NCBI RefSeq assembly: GCF_900104535.1 | Contig: NZ_LT629710.1 | Coordinates: forward strand, 1,612,001 to 1,676,000 | Origin: Nakamurella panacisegetis | GTDB taxonomy: Bacteria > Actinomycetota > Actinomycetes > Mycobacteriales > Nakamurellaceae | DNA length: 64,000 bases | Direction: 5' to 3' | Shown: positions 32,608-42,564 of the stretch, piece after piece | How the letters are laid out: every line of letters starts with the position of its first letter | How positions within the stretch are numbered: position 1 is the stretch's first letter | The notes under the pieces: model-generated | What the model was told of the DNA's origin: nothing | The model's input: only the letters and a program-made list of their open reading frames with translations | Databases searched by the model: none | Position numbers and translations under genes: made by a program

Positions 32608-33291
32608 ATGCCGCACATCCTGGTGATCGAGGACGATCCCCGCATCCGCGGCGCGTTGACCAGGGCCCTCGGTGCGCGCGGTCATTCGATCAGCGACTCG
32701 GCCACGGCCTTGGCCGGCCTGCAGCGCGCGTTGGACGACAAGCCCGATCTGGTGCTGCTGGACCTCGGTCTGCCGGACCTGGACGGCCTTGAGTTGCTGC
32801 GCATGCTGCGGGCGGTGTCGGCCGTGCCCGTGATCGTAGCCACGGCCCGCGACGACAACGCCGACGTGATCGTCGCCTTGGACGCGGGCGCCGACGACTA
32901 CGTGACGAAGCCGTTCAACACCGATCAACTGGCGGCCCGGATCGCGGCCGTCCTGCGTCGGGGCGCCGACCGGCCGGGTGAGGCCGAACCACTGGCCGTC
33001 GGGTCCCTGCAGGTGGACCTCCCCGCGCGCCGGGTGACGCTGGACGGCACCGAGGTCGATCTGTCCCCCAAGGAGTTCGACCTGCTGGCCTATCTGGCCG
33101 CCCGGCCGGGGGTGGTGGTGTCCAAGCGCGAGTTGCTGGCGCAGGTCTGGCGCATGCCGTACGCCGGAGCGGACAAGACGGTCGACGTGCACCTGTCCTG
33201 GTTGCGGTCGAAGCTGGGTGAGTCGGCCCAGCGGCCGGGCTACCTGCAGACCGTGCGCGGGGTCGGGATCCGGTTGGCCGCGCCGCAATGA
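32608..33291 (+). CDS. OmpR-family response regulator
   Basis: The 227-residue protein has a receiver domain (1-118) with acidic residues EDD at 8-10, phospho-acceptor D52 in VLLDLGLPD, and K101 in DYVTKPF. A C-terminal winged helix (about 130-225) carries VDLSPKEFDLLAYLAARPGVVVSKRELLAQVWRMPYAGADKTVDVHLSWLRSKLGE. It overlaps the histidine kinase gene by 4 bases (ATGA). It is flanked on both sides by exported-protein genes, which makes envelope control likely. Confidence 0.95.
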   Translation: MPHILVIEDDPRIRGALTRALGARGHSISDSATALAGLQRALDDKPDLVLLDLGLPDLDGLELLRMLRAVSAVPVIVATARDDNADVIVALDAGADDYVTKPFNTDQLAARIAAVLRRGADRPGEAEPLAVGSLQVDLPARRVTLDGTEVDLSPKEFDLLAYLAARPGVVVSKRELLAQVWRMPYAGADKTVDVHLSWLRSKLGESAQRPGYLQTVRGVGIRLAAPQ

Positions 33292-34574
33292 GATGGCGCA
33301 TCACGCTGCTGGTCGCGGCCACCACCTCCCTGGTGTTGCTGGCGTTTCTGATCCCGGCCGGCTACCTGGTGGCCCGGGTCGCGCACAACAACGCCGTCAG
33401 CCGAGGTCAACTACAGGTCCAGGCGCTGATCCCGGTGCTCGCCTTGTCCTCCACATCGGGAACGACGGTGGCCGTGCGGAACGTGGCCGACGCGGGGTAC
33501 CTGGTGTGGGTGACGGCCGTCGGGGCTCCGACCATTGGCGCCGATCCGGCCGGCCGGGCGCTGGACGGCAGCGGCCTCACCCGCGCCGACGTGACGGAGG
33601 TGGACGCGGTCGGCGGCGCCCCGGGTGGGGTTCTGATCGCCCAGCCGGTGATCGGCCCCGGTGGCTCGTCAGTGATCCGGCTGCTGGTGACCGACGATCA
33701 GCTGTCGGCCGGCGTGACGCGGATCTGGCTCCTCCTCGGCGGCATCGGATTGTTGCTGTTCCTGCTGTCCCTGCTGCTGGCGGATCGATTCGCACGCAGC
33801 ATGTCGTGCCCGATCACGGCCTTGGCCGGTACGGCGGCCCGGCTGGGCAGCGGCGATCTCGCGGCCCGGGTGACGCCGGCCGGACCGCCGGAGGTGGCCC
33901 GGGTCGGCACCGCGCTGAACCGGCTCGGTGGACGGATCGACGAGCTGCTGGTGGCCGAGCGCGAGGCCGTGGCCGACCTGTCGCACCGGCTGCGCACGCC
34001 GATCACGGCGCTCCGGCTGGACGCCGAGGCGGTCACCGATCCGTCACAGCGGCAACGGCTCTCGGAAGATCTGCGGAGCCTGGACCAGGCCGTCGACGAC
34101 ATCATCCGATCGGCCCGCCGCGCGAGCGCCTCCCAGCCGGGACGCTGCGACGCCGCCGGAGTGGTGCGCGATCGGATGGTGTTCTGGAAGGTCCTGGCCA
34201 GCCACCAGAACCGGCCACTGGTCGTCGCCGTAGACCAGGGTGAGTTACCGGTGGATCTGGCCGCGACCGAACTCGCGGCCGCGCTGGATGCCTTGGTGGG
34301 CAACGTGTTCGCGCACACCCCGGACGGAACCGCCTTCGAGGTCGGTTGCCGGCCGTCGGCCGACGCGGTCGAGGTGTCCGTGCTCGACTCGGGGCCCGGT
34401 TTCGACCAGGCCAACGCTGACCGCGGCGAGTCCGGCGGCGGGTCGACGGGCCTGGGGTTGGACATCGCCCGCCAGGCGGCCGCTGCAACCGGTGGCCGCC
34501 TGATCGTCGGACGCCGACCGGACGGCCGCACCGAGATCCGGATGCGGCTTGGCCGGGCCATAGCTTCGTCTTAA
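33288..34574 (+). CDS. sensor histidine kinase
   Basis: The 428-residue protein has TM1 at about 6-30, an extracytoplasmic domain (about 31-145), TM2 at about 146-166, a HAMP linker, a dimerisation helix with H233 in DLSHRLRTPITALRLDAE, and an ATPase domain with the N-box ALDALVGNVFAHTP, the G1 box VLDSGPGF and the G2 box STGLGLDIARQAA. All core kinase motifs are present. It pairs with the overlapping OmpR regulator. The signal is unknown. Confidence 0.95.
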   Translation: MRWRITLLVAATTSLVLLAFLIPAGYLVARVAHNNAVSRGQLQVQALIPVLALSSTSGTTVAVRNVADAGYLVWVTAVGAPTIGADPAGRALDGSGLTRADVTEVDAVGGAPGGVLIAQPVIGPGGSSVIRLLVTDDQLSAGVTRIWLLLGGIGLLLFLLSLLLADRFARSMSCPITALAGTAARLGSGDLAARVTPAGPPEVARVGTALNRLGGRIDELLVAEREAVADLSHRLRTPITALRLDAEAVTDPSQRQRLSEDLRSLDQAVDDIIRSARRASASQPGRCDAAGVVRDRMVFWKVLASHQNRPLVVAVDQGELPVDLAATELAAALDALVGNVFAHTPDGTAFEVGCRPSADAVEVSVLDSGPGFDQANADRGESGGGSTGLGLDIARQAAAATGGRLIVGRRPDGRTEIRMRLGRAIASS

Positions 34575-34577
34575 CCA
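34570..34577 (+). promoter_or_regulatory. CTTAACCA element upstream of the exported protein gene
   Basis: CTTAACCA lies 49 bases before the TTG start at 34626, in the same orientation relative to its gene as the copy at 32530-32537. It overlaps the kinase stop codon (TAA). Confidence 0.3.
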
Positions 34578-34625
34578 CAGTTGAGGAACGGTCGAGGGGT
34601 CGATCACTCTACGAAAAGGGGCCCC

Positions 34626-35498
34626 TTGTCACGTCTTCGCTCACTACTCACCCTCGGCCGGACGGCCGTCATCGCGAGTGCGGTGCTGGCCACGTCGATC
34701 ACCGCGATCGGAACGGCGTCCGCGTCCGGGAAGACCTCGGCCGGCGGCGACTTCGCCGTCACGGTGAACGGAACGGTCTACAACCCGCCGGCCGGCCAGT
34801 CGGTCAGACTCGGGAACGTCACACCATCCGGCCTGATCCTGGTCCGCGGGCGGAATGTCGGGTTCGACATCGATCCGGTCACGCTCGGCGTCTACCGCTA
34901 CACGCTGACCGGGGCACCGGACACCCAGCGGATGGTCACCTCGCCGACCGTTATCTACACCTCGAAGGTGCCGACGCTCACCGCGGCCCAGCGGGCGGGC
35001 GTCCGGATCAAGGACCTGGAACTGCGGGACGACACCCTGACCGTCCGGTTCTCGGTGGCCGCGGGCACGTTGAAGGTCCAGGCCAAGGACGGCGCCCAGG
35101 GCGGGATCTTCCAGATGGAGCCGGAGTTCGCCGGTCCGGTGGAACTCGTGCACACCCTCGCCCCGGGCATCTTCTACTTCGTGAACCCGTTCACCCAGAA
35201 GATCAACCTGGGCAACGGAATCGATCCGGTCACGGTCGCGCAGGACCCGGTCGGGTACCACCAGATGCTGCTCGGCAAGGAGAGCCCGCAGGTCGCCACC
35301 AAGACCTACCAGGACGGCAGCGTCACGAAGTGGTCGGTCACTTCGGGCGGTCGGATGGGTGGGGTGCTGGGCGAGGACGCCATCGAACTGTCCCTCGGCG
35401 CCAGCAACTGCACCGGCTCGTGCCAGGCGCAGGAGCGCATCCGCGGCTCACTGCCGGTGCCGCCGCTCCCGGTCGACCCGACGCCCATCGGCGGCTGA
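34626..35498 (+). CDS. secreted protein of unknown function
   Basis: The TTG start (34626) behind AAGGGG gives 290 residues; no ATG gives a sensible N-terminus. A signal peptide (RSLLTLGRTAVIASAVLATSITAIGTASA) is followed by a beta-rich globular part (TVNGTVYNPPAGQSVRLGNVTPSG, then VGFDIDPVTLGVYRYTLTGAP and FQMEPEFAGPVELVHTLAPGIFYFVNPFT). One Cys pair (NCTGSC) lies near the end, and the C-terminus is Pro-rich. There is no anchor, so it is probably released. It lies just downstream of the two-component pair. Confidence 0.7.
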   Translation: MSRLRSLLTLGRTAVIASAVLATSITAIGTASASGKTSAGGDFAVTVNGTVYNPPAGQSVRLGNVTPSGLILVRGRNVGFDIDPVTLGVYRYTLTGAPDTQRMVTSPTVIYTSKVPTLTAAQRAGVRIKDLELRDDTLTVRFSVAAGTLKVQAKDGAQGGIFQMEPEFAGPVELVHTLAPGIFYFVNPFTQKINLGNGIDPVTVAQDPVGYHQMLLGKESPQVATKTYQDGSVTKWSVTSGGRMGGVLGEDAIELSLGASNCTGSCQAQERIRGSLPVPPLPVDPTPIGG

Positions 35499-35521
35499 TC
35501 GCCCGCTGGGCACCGTGCCGG

Positions 35522-36367
35522 TCAGGGATTCCTGATCTGCATGGTGCTCAGGACCGTCTTGCAGGCCGTCGTGATCACGGTCTTCGCATCCCGCCACTGG
35601 CAGGAGACGGCGACCCTGGTCTTGCCCGAGAAGACGAGCAGGTACCGCTGCATCACGCCGTCGGCGAACTTGAGCGTCGTTTCGAAGGCCCGGTCGCCGG
35701 CCACCGTGGTCTGCACCAGCGCGGTGGAAGTGCTGTTGGAGTTGGACTTCAGGGCCTGCTCGAGGGAAGCCTTGATCAGGCTGTCGGAGAGATCGTCGGA
35801 GTTGACGCTCAGGGTGGTCGCGGTGACGAAGATGAGGTCCCGCGCGCTGCCGGATGCGTCCGACGGCTGGATCGCGCTCCGCACCTTGTCCGTGCCCGGG
35901 TAGGTCGCGGTCGACGACGTGTCGGTGAAACCGTCCGGGATCTGGTAGCAGAACGCACCACCGGACGGGGTCAGCGAGCCCGACTTGCAGCTCAGCTTGG
36001 TCGGCCGGGACACCGGCTTGGACGTCGTGGGCGTGGGCCTCGTGCTGGTCGGCGGCGCGGTGGTGGACTCCTCGGCCTGCGTGGATCCGGCCGTCGGCGG
36101 CTCGGTGGACGCCGGCTCCGAGTTGTCGGTCGGCAGGCCGGCGCTGGAGCCGGGGACCGGCTCGCTCGACGGACTGGACAACCCCGTCGAGTCGGGAAAA
36201 CTCGACGGGGCCGACCGCTGGGTGACGCCGCCCAGACTGGTCAGCGCGGGGGAGCTGGGTACCGCCGCGGCCGGACCGACCTGAGCCGTTCCGGCGACCG
36301 AGGTCGCACAGGCCGAGGCCAGCAGCACCACCGAACCGATGAGCAGTGCGCCGAGGCCTCGTTTCAT
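35522..36367 (-). CDS. lipoprotein with Ser/Pro/Thr-rich linker
   Basis: The 281-residue protein begins with a lipoprotein signal (MKRGLGALLIGSVVLLASAC); the lipobox LASAC gives lipidated Cys20. Residues about 35-125 are a Ser/Pro/Thr-rich linker. The C-terminal domain (about 128-281) has a Cys pair (KLSCKSG and AFCYQIP), VRSAIQPSDAS, VGRDRAFE-like VAGDRAFETTLKF and a final CQWRD...TACKTVLSTMQI, a fold often found in actinobacterial lipoproteins. Function unknown. It is divergent from nadE. Confidence 0.7.
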   Translation of the reverse strand: MKRGLGALLIGSVVLLASACATSVAGTAQVGPAAAVPSSPALTSLGGVTQRSAPSSFPDSTGLSSPSSEPVPGSSAGLPTDNSEPASTEPPTAGSTQAEESTTAPPTSTRPTPTTSKPVSRPTKLSCKSGSLTPSGGAFCYQIPDGFTDTSSTATYPGTDKVRSAIQPSDASGSARDLIFVTATTLSVNSDDLSDSLIKASLEQALKSNSNSTSTALVQTTVAGDRAFETTLKFADGVMQRYLLVFSGKTRVAVSCQWRDAKTVITTACKTVLSTMQIRNP

Positions 36368-36513
36368 GTCCGAAGCGTAACTTCCTGCTCCGGACCGCGG
36401 GAGACGAACGGCGAGATCGAGGACCGAGGTCGTTCTCGGTGGCGTCCGTCCGGCGCGGGTCGGGCCCAGGGCCCCAGCTATCGTGAGGCCCTGAGGTGAG
36501 AAGGAGTGAGCAC

Positions 36514-38553
36514 GTGACGTTCCGTTCGCTGTACCGACACGGGTTCGCCCGGGTCGCCGCGTGCACGATCGGGGTACGCATCGCCGACCCGGCCGCCAAC
36601 GCCGAGTCCGTTCTGGCCGTGGCCCGGCGTTGCCACGACGAGGGCGTCGCCGTCGCGGTGTTCCCCGAGCTCGCGCTCACCGGTTACGCGATCGACGACC
36701 TGTTCGGCCAGGAGGCGCTGCTCGAAGCGGTCCACACCGCCGCTGCCCACCTGATCGCGGGATCGATCGACCTGCTGCCGGTACTGGTCGTCGGCGCCGC
36801 CGTCCGTCATCGGGCCCGGTTGTTCAACGTGGCTCTGGTGATCCACCGCGGCACGTTGCTCGGAGTCGTGCCGAAGATCCACCTGCCGAACTACCGGGAG
36901 TTCTACGAGCGACGCCAGTTCGCCTCGGGCGCGGGCGTGGTCGGCGAGCAGATCCGCGTCGGCGGGTTCACCGCCCCGTTCGGCACCGACCTGATCTTCC
37001 CGGCCACGGACATCGACGGTCTGACCGTCGGCGTCGAGATCTGCGAAGACATGTTCGTCCCGGTCCCGCCGTCCAGCGGTCTGGCGCTGGCCGGAGCCAC
37101 CGTCCTGCTGAACCTGTCCGGCAGTCCGATCACCATCGGACGGTCCGACACCAGGACGCTGTTGTGCCGCACCCAGTCCATGCGCTGCCTGGCCGCCTAT
37201 CTCTACGCCGCCGCCGGCCAGGGTGAGTCGACCACCGACCTGTCCTGGGACGGGCAGACCACGATCGTCGAGAACGGAGCCGTGCTGGCGCAGGGGGCCC
37301 GGTTCGACGACGAGGCCCAGCTCACCATCGCCGACGTCGACCTCGACCTGCTGCGTTCCGAGCGTTCCCGGCAGGGCACGTTCGAGGACAACCGCCGCTA
37401 CGTCGACCCCCCGCCCTGCCGCGAGGTGCCGTTCACCCTGGATCCCCCGGACACCGACCTCGGCCTGCGCCGCCCCCTGGAACGCTTCCCGTTCGTCCCG
37501 GCCGACCCGACGCGGCTGGCCCAGGACTGCTACGAGGCCTACAACATCCAGGTCGACGGGCTGGTCCAGCGTGTGCGCGCCACCGGCAGCCCGAAGATCG
37601 TCATCGGCGTCTCGGGCGGCCTTGACTCGACCCACGCCCTGATCGTGGCCGCCCGCGCGATGGACCTGTTGGGGCGGCCGCGCACCGACATCCTGGGCTA
37701 CACCCTCCCCGGGTTCGCCACCTCGGACTCGACGAAGTCCAACGCGCACGAGCTGATGCGCACCCTGGGTGTCACGGCCGAGGAGATCGACATCCGCCCG
37801 GCCGCGCGACAGTTGCTGGCCGACCTGCGCCATCCCTTCGCCGACGGCGAGGAGGTCTATGACGTCACCTTCGAGAACGTCCAGGCCGGCCTGCGCACCG
37901 ACTATCTGTTCCGGCTGGCCAACCGTCACCACGGCATCGTGCTCGGCACCGGTGACCTGTCCGAGATCGCCCTCGGATGGAGCACCTACGGGGTCGGCGA
38001 CCAGATGTCGCACTACAACGTCAACGGCGGGGTCCCGAAAACCCTGATCCAGCACCTGATCCGCTGGGTCAGCGGGAACGGCACCTTCAGCGACGAGGTC
38101 GGCCAGACGCTGCTGTCGATCCTGGGCACCGAGATCTCCCCCGAGCTGATCCCGGTCAAGGACGGCGCGACCCCGCAGAGCACCGAAGCGTCGATCGGGC
38201 CGTACGAACTGCAGGACTTCACTCTGTTCTACGTGCTGCGCTTCGGGTTCCGGCCGTCGAAGATCGCGTTCCTGGCCACCCAGGCCTGGGGTGACGTGGC
38301 CGCGCGGAGCTGGCCGGTCGGCTTCCCACCCGAGCGCCGTCACGAGTACGAACTGCCGGAGATCAGGAAGTGGCTGATCGTCTTCGTGCGCCGCTTCTTC
38401 GGGTTCAGCCAGTTCAAGCGCTCGGCAATGCCCAACGGGCCGAAGGTCTCCTCGGGCGGCTCCTTGAGCCCCCGCGGCGACTGGCGCGCCCCGTCCGACG
38501 GCAACGCCACCGTCTGGCTCGACGACATCGAACGGAACGTCCCCACCGGATGA
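36514..38553 (+). CDS. nadE: glutamine-dependent NAD+ synthetase
   Basis: The GTG start (36514) follows GAAGGAG and gives 679 residues. The N-terminal nitrilase-type glutaminase has the triad Glu52 (FPELALTGY), Lys121 ([16 protein letters not shown]) and Cys177 (VEICEDMF). The C-terminal synthetase has the P-loop SGGLDST (367-373), [34 protein letters not shown] and the usual end. It makes NAD+ from deamido-NAD+, ATP and glutamine, the last step of NAD biosynthesis. The length fits the two-domain bacterial enzyme. Confidence 0.96.
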   Translation: MTFRSLYRHGFARVAACTIGVRIADPAANAESVLAVARRCHDEGVAVAVFPELALTGYAIDDLFGQEALLEAVHTAAAHLIAGSIDLLPVLVVGAAVRHRARLFNVALVIHRGTLLGVVPKIHLPNYREFYERRQFASGAGVVGEQIRVGGFTAPFGTDLIFPATDIDGLTVGVEICEDMFVPVPPSSGLALAGATVLLNLSGSPITIGRSDTRTLLCRTQSMRCLAAYLYAAAGQGESTTDLSWDGQTTIVENGAVLAQGARFDDEAQLTIADVDLDLLRSERSRQGTFEDNRRYVDPPPCREVPFTLDPPDTDLGLRRPLERFPFVPADPTRLAQDCYEAYNIQVDGLVQRVRATGSPKIVIGVSGGLDSTHALIVAARAMDLLGRPRTDILGYTLPGFATSDSTKSNAHELMRTLGVTAEEIDIRPAARQLLADLRHPFADGEEVYDVTFENVQAGLRTDYLFRLANRHHGIVLGTGDLSEIALGWSTYGVGDQMSHYNVNGGVPKTLIQHLIRWVSGNGTFSDEVGQTLLSILGTEISPELIPVKDGATPQSTEASIGPYELQDFTLFYVLRFGFRPSKIAFLATQAWGDVAARSWPVGFPPERRHEYELPEIRKWLIVFVRRFFGFSQFKRSAMPNGPKVSSGGSLSPRGDWRAPSDGNATVWLDDIERNVPTG

Positions 38554-38640
38554 CCGGGAGCCGGCCCGCTCCGAATCGATCGACCCGGCCCTCTTCGGCG
38601 CTCTAAGCTGCCCTCATCAGCACGTTCCGATGAGCACCGA

Positions 38641-39666
38641 ATGGACTTCAGGTCTATGGACGGCGAATACCGGGGATACGTGTCGGGTCACGACCCGATG
38701 TTCGAATTCCTCCGTCGGGTTCTGGCCGAGCGACTGGGCGTCACCCATCCGCACCCGGCATTCCGGGTGTTCGCCCTGACCGGCAGCGCCGAGGTCTACC
38801 GGTACGAGGAGAAGTCCACCGGCACGCAGGTGATCTGCAAGTTCTACGGCAACAAGTACGGCTGGGACCGCGACCGAGCGGCCGCCCTCGTGCGTCAGGA
38901 GTACCAGAGCCTGCGGACCCTGCGCGGGTACGGCCTGGCCGGGTCACCTCATCACGTGGTACGACCGCTGGCCCTGGACGTCGACATCAACTGCGTACTG
39001 GCCATGGAGTACTACCGGGGGGAGCCGCTGAGCCGGGCGATCAGCCGCGGGATCGGCCACGGCGAACACGACCACCTCTATTGGCGGCTCACCGCCCTGG
39101 CCTACTTCCTGGCCACCCAGCATCGGCGGACGGCCAACGGGATCGGCGTCGACTTCCAGGTGGATGCCTCCTACCTGCGCCATGTGGTCCGGCGATCGCA
39201 GCGGGCCGGCCGGATGGGCCAGGGCGATGCCGACGAGTTCAACTGGCTGTCGGACCAGTGGCGGGACCGCTCCGTCATGTGGCAGGACCAGGAGGTCTGG
39301 CTGCACGGCGACGCCACCCCGGCCAACTTCTTGTTCGGGTCGGGCCTGGACGCCGCCGCCGTCGATCTGGAGCGGATGCGGAGGGGCGACCGGATGTTCG
39401 ACGTCGGCCGGGTGGCCGGTGAGTTGCAGCACGCCTCCATGTCGATGACCGGCGACCGGCATCGCGCCGAACCGTTCATCGGCCACTTCCTCTGGGAGTA
39501 CAGCTGCCACTTCCCGGATCGGGAGGGCACGTTCGCCTCGATCACCCGCCGGTTGCCGTACTACATGGGGCTGAACCTGCTCCGGATCGCGGCCAACGAC
39601 TACGTCGGCGACGACTACCGACATCGGCTGCTGCGGCAGGGCAAGGAGTTGCTCCGTGCCCATTGA
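38641..39666 (+). CDS. APH-fold (aminoglycoside/choline kinase-like) phosphotransferase
   Basis: The 341-residue protein starts at ATG 38641. The N-lobe has ALTGSAEVYRY and K67 (VICKFYG) for ATP binding. The C-lobe has the catalytic loop VWLHGDATPANFLF with D224 and N229, followed by VDLERM (D242), the APH version of DFG. That makes an active small-molecule kinase likely. A helical C-terminal region (about 265-341) follows. It overlaps the downstream HAD-protein gene by 11 bases, so the two are translated together. The substrate is unknown; a phosphorylated sugar or nucleoside would fit the partner. Confidence 0.8.
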   Translation: MDFRSMDGEYRGYVSGHDPMFEFLRRVLAERLGVTHPHPAFRVFALTGSAEVYRYEEKSTGTQVICKFYGNKYGWDRDRAAALVRQEYQSLRTLRGYGLAGSPHHVVRPLALDVDINCVLAMEYYRGEPLSRAISRGIGHGEHDHLYWRLTALAYFLATQHRRTANGIGVDFQVDASYLRHVVRRSQRAGRMGQGDADEFNWLSDQWRDRSVMWQDQEVWLHGDATPANFLFGSGLDAAAVDLERMRRGDRMFDVGRVAGELQHASMSMTGDRHRAEPFIGHFLWEYSCHFPDREGTFASITRRLPYYMGLNLLRIAANDYVGDDYRHRLLRQGKELLRAH

Positions 39667-40411
39667 GCCGCCACCCCGGCCCGAGATCAAGGCGATCGCC
39701 TTCGACGTCAACGGCACGCTGGTGGAGATCTGGACCGACGAGCACCTCGACCAGATCTTCCGGGCCATCGGGCACTTCCTCACCTACCAGGGGATCGACC
39801 TTCGACGGCACCAGGTCCGCGACCGCTACTTCGCGATCCTGAACCAGCAGCGGGCGGCGAGCGCGCAGGAACATCCGGAATTCGACGCCGAAGCGGTCTG
39901 GCGACAACTGATCGACGAGAACGCATCCGACTTCACCCGAGCGCTCCCGCCGGAGAAGCTGGCCCAGTTACCGCTGTTCCTGGCCGAGATGTACCGCGGC
40001 ATCTCCCGCCGCACGTTGAAGCTCTACCCGCACGTACGCCACGTGTTGAACATCCTCCGCGAACGAATGCCGCTCGCCGTGGTCACCGACGCCCAGAGTG
40101 CGTACGCCCGAGCGGAACTGCACAAGGTCGGCATTCTCGACTACTTCGACCCGATCGTGATCTCGGGCGATCACGGCTACCGGAAGCCCGACGCCCGGCT
40201 GTTCCGGATGGCCGTCGACGCCATCGGGGTCCCCGCGGCGAACGTGTTGTACGTCGGCAACGACATGCACCGGGACATCCACGGTGCCCGGGAGGCCGGA
40301 ATGCAGACCGTGATGTTCGACTCCAACCAGGGTACGAAGCACCACCACGGCACCGTTCCCGACCAACGGATCACCGACTTCCGGGACCTGCTGGCGTGGT
40401 TGGGACTGTGA
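39656..40411 (+). CDS. HAD-superfamily protein with DxN motif I
   Basis: The 251-residue protein (GTG start, overlapping the kinase gene) is a HAD fold with a helical cap. Motif I is IAFDVNGTLVE, with nucleophile D17 but Asn19 where phosphatases have a second Asp. Motif II is LAVVTDAQS, motif III is GYRKPDARLF, and motif IV is LYVGNDMHRDIHGAREAG. D-x-N also occurs in haloacid-dehalogenase-like members. It could hydrolyse a C-halogen or phosphonate-type bond, or be a slow phosphatase. It pairs with the APH-fold kinase. Confidence 0.85.
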   Translation: MPIEPPPRPEIKAIAFDVNGTLVEIWTDEHLDQIFRAIGHFLTYQGIDLRRHQVRDRYFAILNQQRAASAQEHPEFDAEAVWRQLIDENASDFTRALPPEKLAQLPLFLAEMYRGISRRTLKLYPHVRHVLNILRERMPLAVVTDAQSAYARAELHKVGILDYFDPIVISGDHGYRKPDARLFRMAVDAIGVPAANVLYVGNDMHRDIHGAREAGMQTVMFDSNQGTKHHHGTVPDQRITDFRDLLAWLGL

Positions 40412-40419
40412 ACGATCGG

Positions 40420-42432
40420 TCAGGCCCACAGGTCGTCCAATTCGGGCATCCGAACCCGGGCCGACCGGGGCGCCACGGCCGCCACCTCACGGACCGGTAC
40501 CAGGTCGAGCACGTCCATCACCTTCATCGCGTCGTCGTCGATGAAGCGGCTGATCTGGGCGAAGCTGTGCTTGTCGTCGCGTCCGAACCGGTGGTGCGGC
40601 ATCCGGAGCGGGGCGTAGAGGGCCAGCTCGTCGGCCGCCCTGGTCACCGCCACGTAGAACAGCCGCTGCTCCTCCAGCAACCCGTCATTGCTGGTCAGCG
40701 CCATGTCCGACGGGAAGGCGCCGTCCACCAGATGCATGACGTGCACGATCGGCCACTCCAGGCCCTTGGCCGAATGCACGGTGGAGAGCACCAGGTAGTC
40801 GTCGTCCAGGTGCGGCGGACCAGCCAGGTCGGACGTCGAGGCGGGTGGGTCGAGGGTCAGCTCGGCGACGAACGCGGCCAGATCGGGCGCCAGCGCGGCC
40901 GCCGCGACCAGGCGGTCGAGGTCGCCCAGCCGGGCCACCGAATCCGCGTACCGCGCGACGACCAGAGGGCGCAGCGCGGCCAGGCAGGTCGCGGCGCGGT
41001 CGGCCACCCGGCCGCGCCCCCGGGCCTGCCCGATCCCGTCCAGGGTCGATGCCAGGGAGACGCGGCTCATGGCCGGGGCGGCGGCGACCGCGTCCGCCAC
41101 CCAGTCCCCCGACAGATCGGCGGCGGCCACGATCGGCAGCAGCTCGCGGGCCCGGGCCGGGCCGATTCCGTCGTGCAACCGCAGCAACCGGTACCAGGCG
41201 ACCTCGTCGACCCGGTTGCTCGCCACCCGCAGCGTGGCCACCAGATCCTTGACGTGGGCCGCTTCGAGGAACTTCAGTCCGCCGAACTTCACGTACGGGA
41301 TCTGCCGGGCGGTCAGCTCCACCTCCAGCAGGTCACTGTGGTGTCCGGTGCGCATCAGCACCGCCTGGTCACGGAGCCGCCGCCCGTCGGCCGCGTGCGC
41401 CAGGACGGCCTCGGCGATGGCCCTGGCCTCGGCCGGCGCGTCGTGGCAGCGCACCAGCCGGGCTCGGTGGCCACCGTCACGCCGGGAGTGCAGCTGCAGC
41501 CGATGCCCGGCGGCGACCGGGCGTACCGCGTTGGCCAGGTCCAGCAACCGCTGCCGGGACCGGAAGTTCCGTTCCAGGCTGATGATCGTCGGATCGTCGA
41601 AGGCGGCCCCGAGGTTGATCAGGTGGTTGCTGTCCGAACCGCGGAAGGCGTAGATGGCCTGGGCATCGTCGCCGACCACGGTGAGTCCACGACCGGTCGG
41701 ACGCAGGCCGAGCACGATGTCGACCTGCGTCTGGTTGACATCCTGGTACTCGTCGACCAGCACGTGGTCGTACCGCCCGGCCAGTTCCGGACCGAGCACC
41801 GGATCGTCCAGCAGGCTCCGCCAGGCCAGCAGCAGGTCGTCGAAATCGAGCAGTCCACGCTCCCGCTTGCGCGTCGTGTAGGCGCGGAACAGCCCGACGA
41901 TGGCGTCGGTGTGCGTCTCCAACCAGGGGAAGTCGGTGGCGATCAGCTTGCGGGCCGGCGTTCCGGTGCTGACCGCGCGGGAGTAGAGGTCGATCAGCGC
42001 CGAGGGGTTCGGCATCCGCGAGTCCTGGCCGGCCAGCCCGTGGTCGTGCCGGAGCAGGTCCATCGCGTCGACCGAGTCGGCCCGGTCGAGCACCGACATC
42101 TCGGCCGGTAGTCCCAGCGATTCGGTGTGGCGGGACACCAGCTGGTGGGCGACGGCGTGGAATGTCCCGCCCTGCAACCGCCGGGCGGCCTCGGGCTGGG
42201 TGCACATCGCCGCGGCCCGGCTCAGCATGTCGTCGGCGGCGCGCCGGGTGAACGTGAGCAGCAGGATGCGTTCCGGCGGGACGCCCCGGTCGATCAGGCT
42301 GGCCACGCGCGCCGTGAGGGTCCGGGTCTTCCCGGTTCCCGCGCCGGCCAGGATGATCAACGGTGCGTCGCCGTGGGTGGCTGCGGCCAGCTGCGGGTCG
42401 TCGAGCCCGGCGTCCCAACCGTTGTCGAACAT
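40420..42432 (-). CDS. UvrD/PcrA-like ATP-dependent DNA helicase
   Basis: ATG 42432 (MFDNGWDAGLDDPQL) gives 670 residues. The SF1A motifs are present: Q-motif DPQLAAATH, Walker A AGAGTGKTRTLT, HAVAHQL, LDFDDLLLAW, Walker B VLVDEYQDVNQTQ, motif III GDDAQAIYAFRGSDSNHL, LERNFRS, VLSTVHSAKGLEWPIVHV and VAVTRAADEL. It is about 80-100 residues shorter than UvrD/PcrA and lacks the C-terminal tudor-like tail that binds RNA polymerase or UvrB, so it may act alone. It is convergent with the HAD gene, 8 bases apart. Confidence 0.93.
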   Translation of the reverse strand: MFDNGWDAGLDDPQLAAATHGDAPLIILAGAGTGKTRTLTARVASLIDRGVPPERILLLTFTRRAADDMLSRAAAMCTQPEAARRLQGGTFHAVAHQLVSRHTESLGLPAEMSVLDRADSVDAMDLLRHDHGLAGQDSRMPNPSALIDLYSRAVSTGTPARKLIATDFPWLETHTDAIVGLFRAYTTRKRERGLLDFDDLLLAWRSLLDDPVLGPELAGRYDHVLVDEYQDVNQTQVDIVLGLRPTGRGLTVVGDDAQAIYAFRGSDSNHLINLGAAFDDPTIISLERNFRSRQRLLDLANAVRPVAAGHRLQLHSRRDGGHRARLVRCHDAPAEARAIAEAVLAHAADGRRLRDQAVLMRTGHHSDLLEVELTARQIPYVKFGGLKFLEAAHVKDLVATLRVASNRVDEVAWYRLLRLHDGIGPARARELLPIVAAADLSGDWVADAVAAAPAMSRVSLASTLDGIGQARGRGRVADRAATCLAALRPLVVARYADSVARLGDLDRLVAAAALAPDLAAFVAELTLDPPASTSDLAGPPHLDDDYLVLSTVHSAKGLEWPIVHVMHLVDGAFPSDMALTSNDGLLEEQRLFYVAVTRAADELALYAPLRMPHHRFGRDDKHSFAQISRFIDDDAMKVMDVLDLVPVREVAAVAPRSARVRMPELDDLWA

Positions 42433-42564
42433 ACGTGCGATGGTAGCCGGTTCGGAGCAGTTCGGACCGCCGACCGGCCGATCCGTGCCGCCGTTCCGGT
42501 GAATCAGCCGTGGTCGATGCGCCGGATCGGTATGGATCGGGCGGGCCCGGGCATTGAACACAGC

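Noticed and set aside
36478-38343. A 621-codon open frame opposite nadE
   Set aside because: No protein-like composition; the plus frame is a full NAD synthetase.
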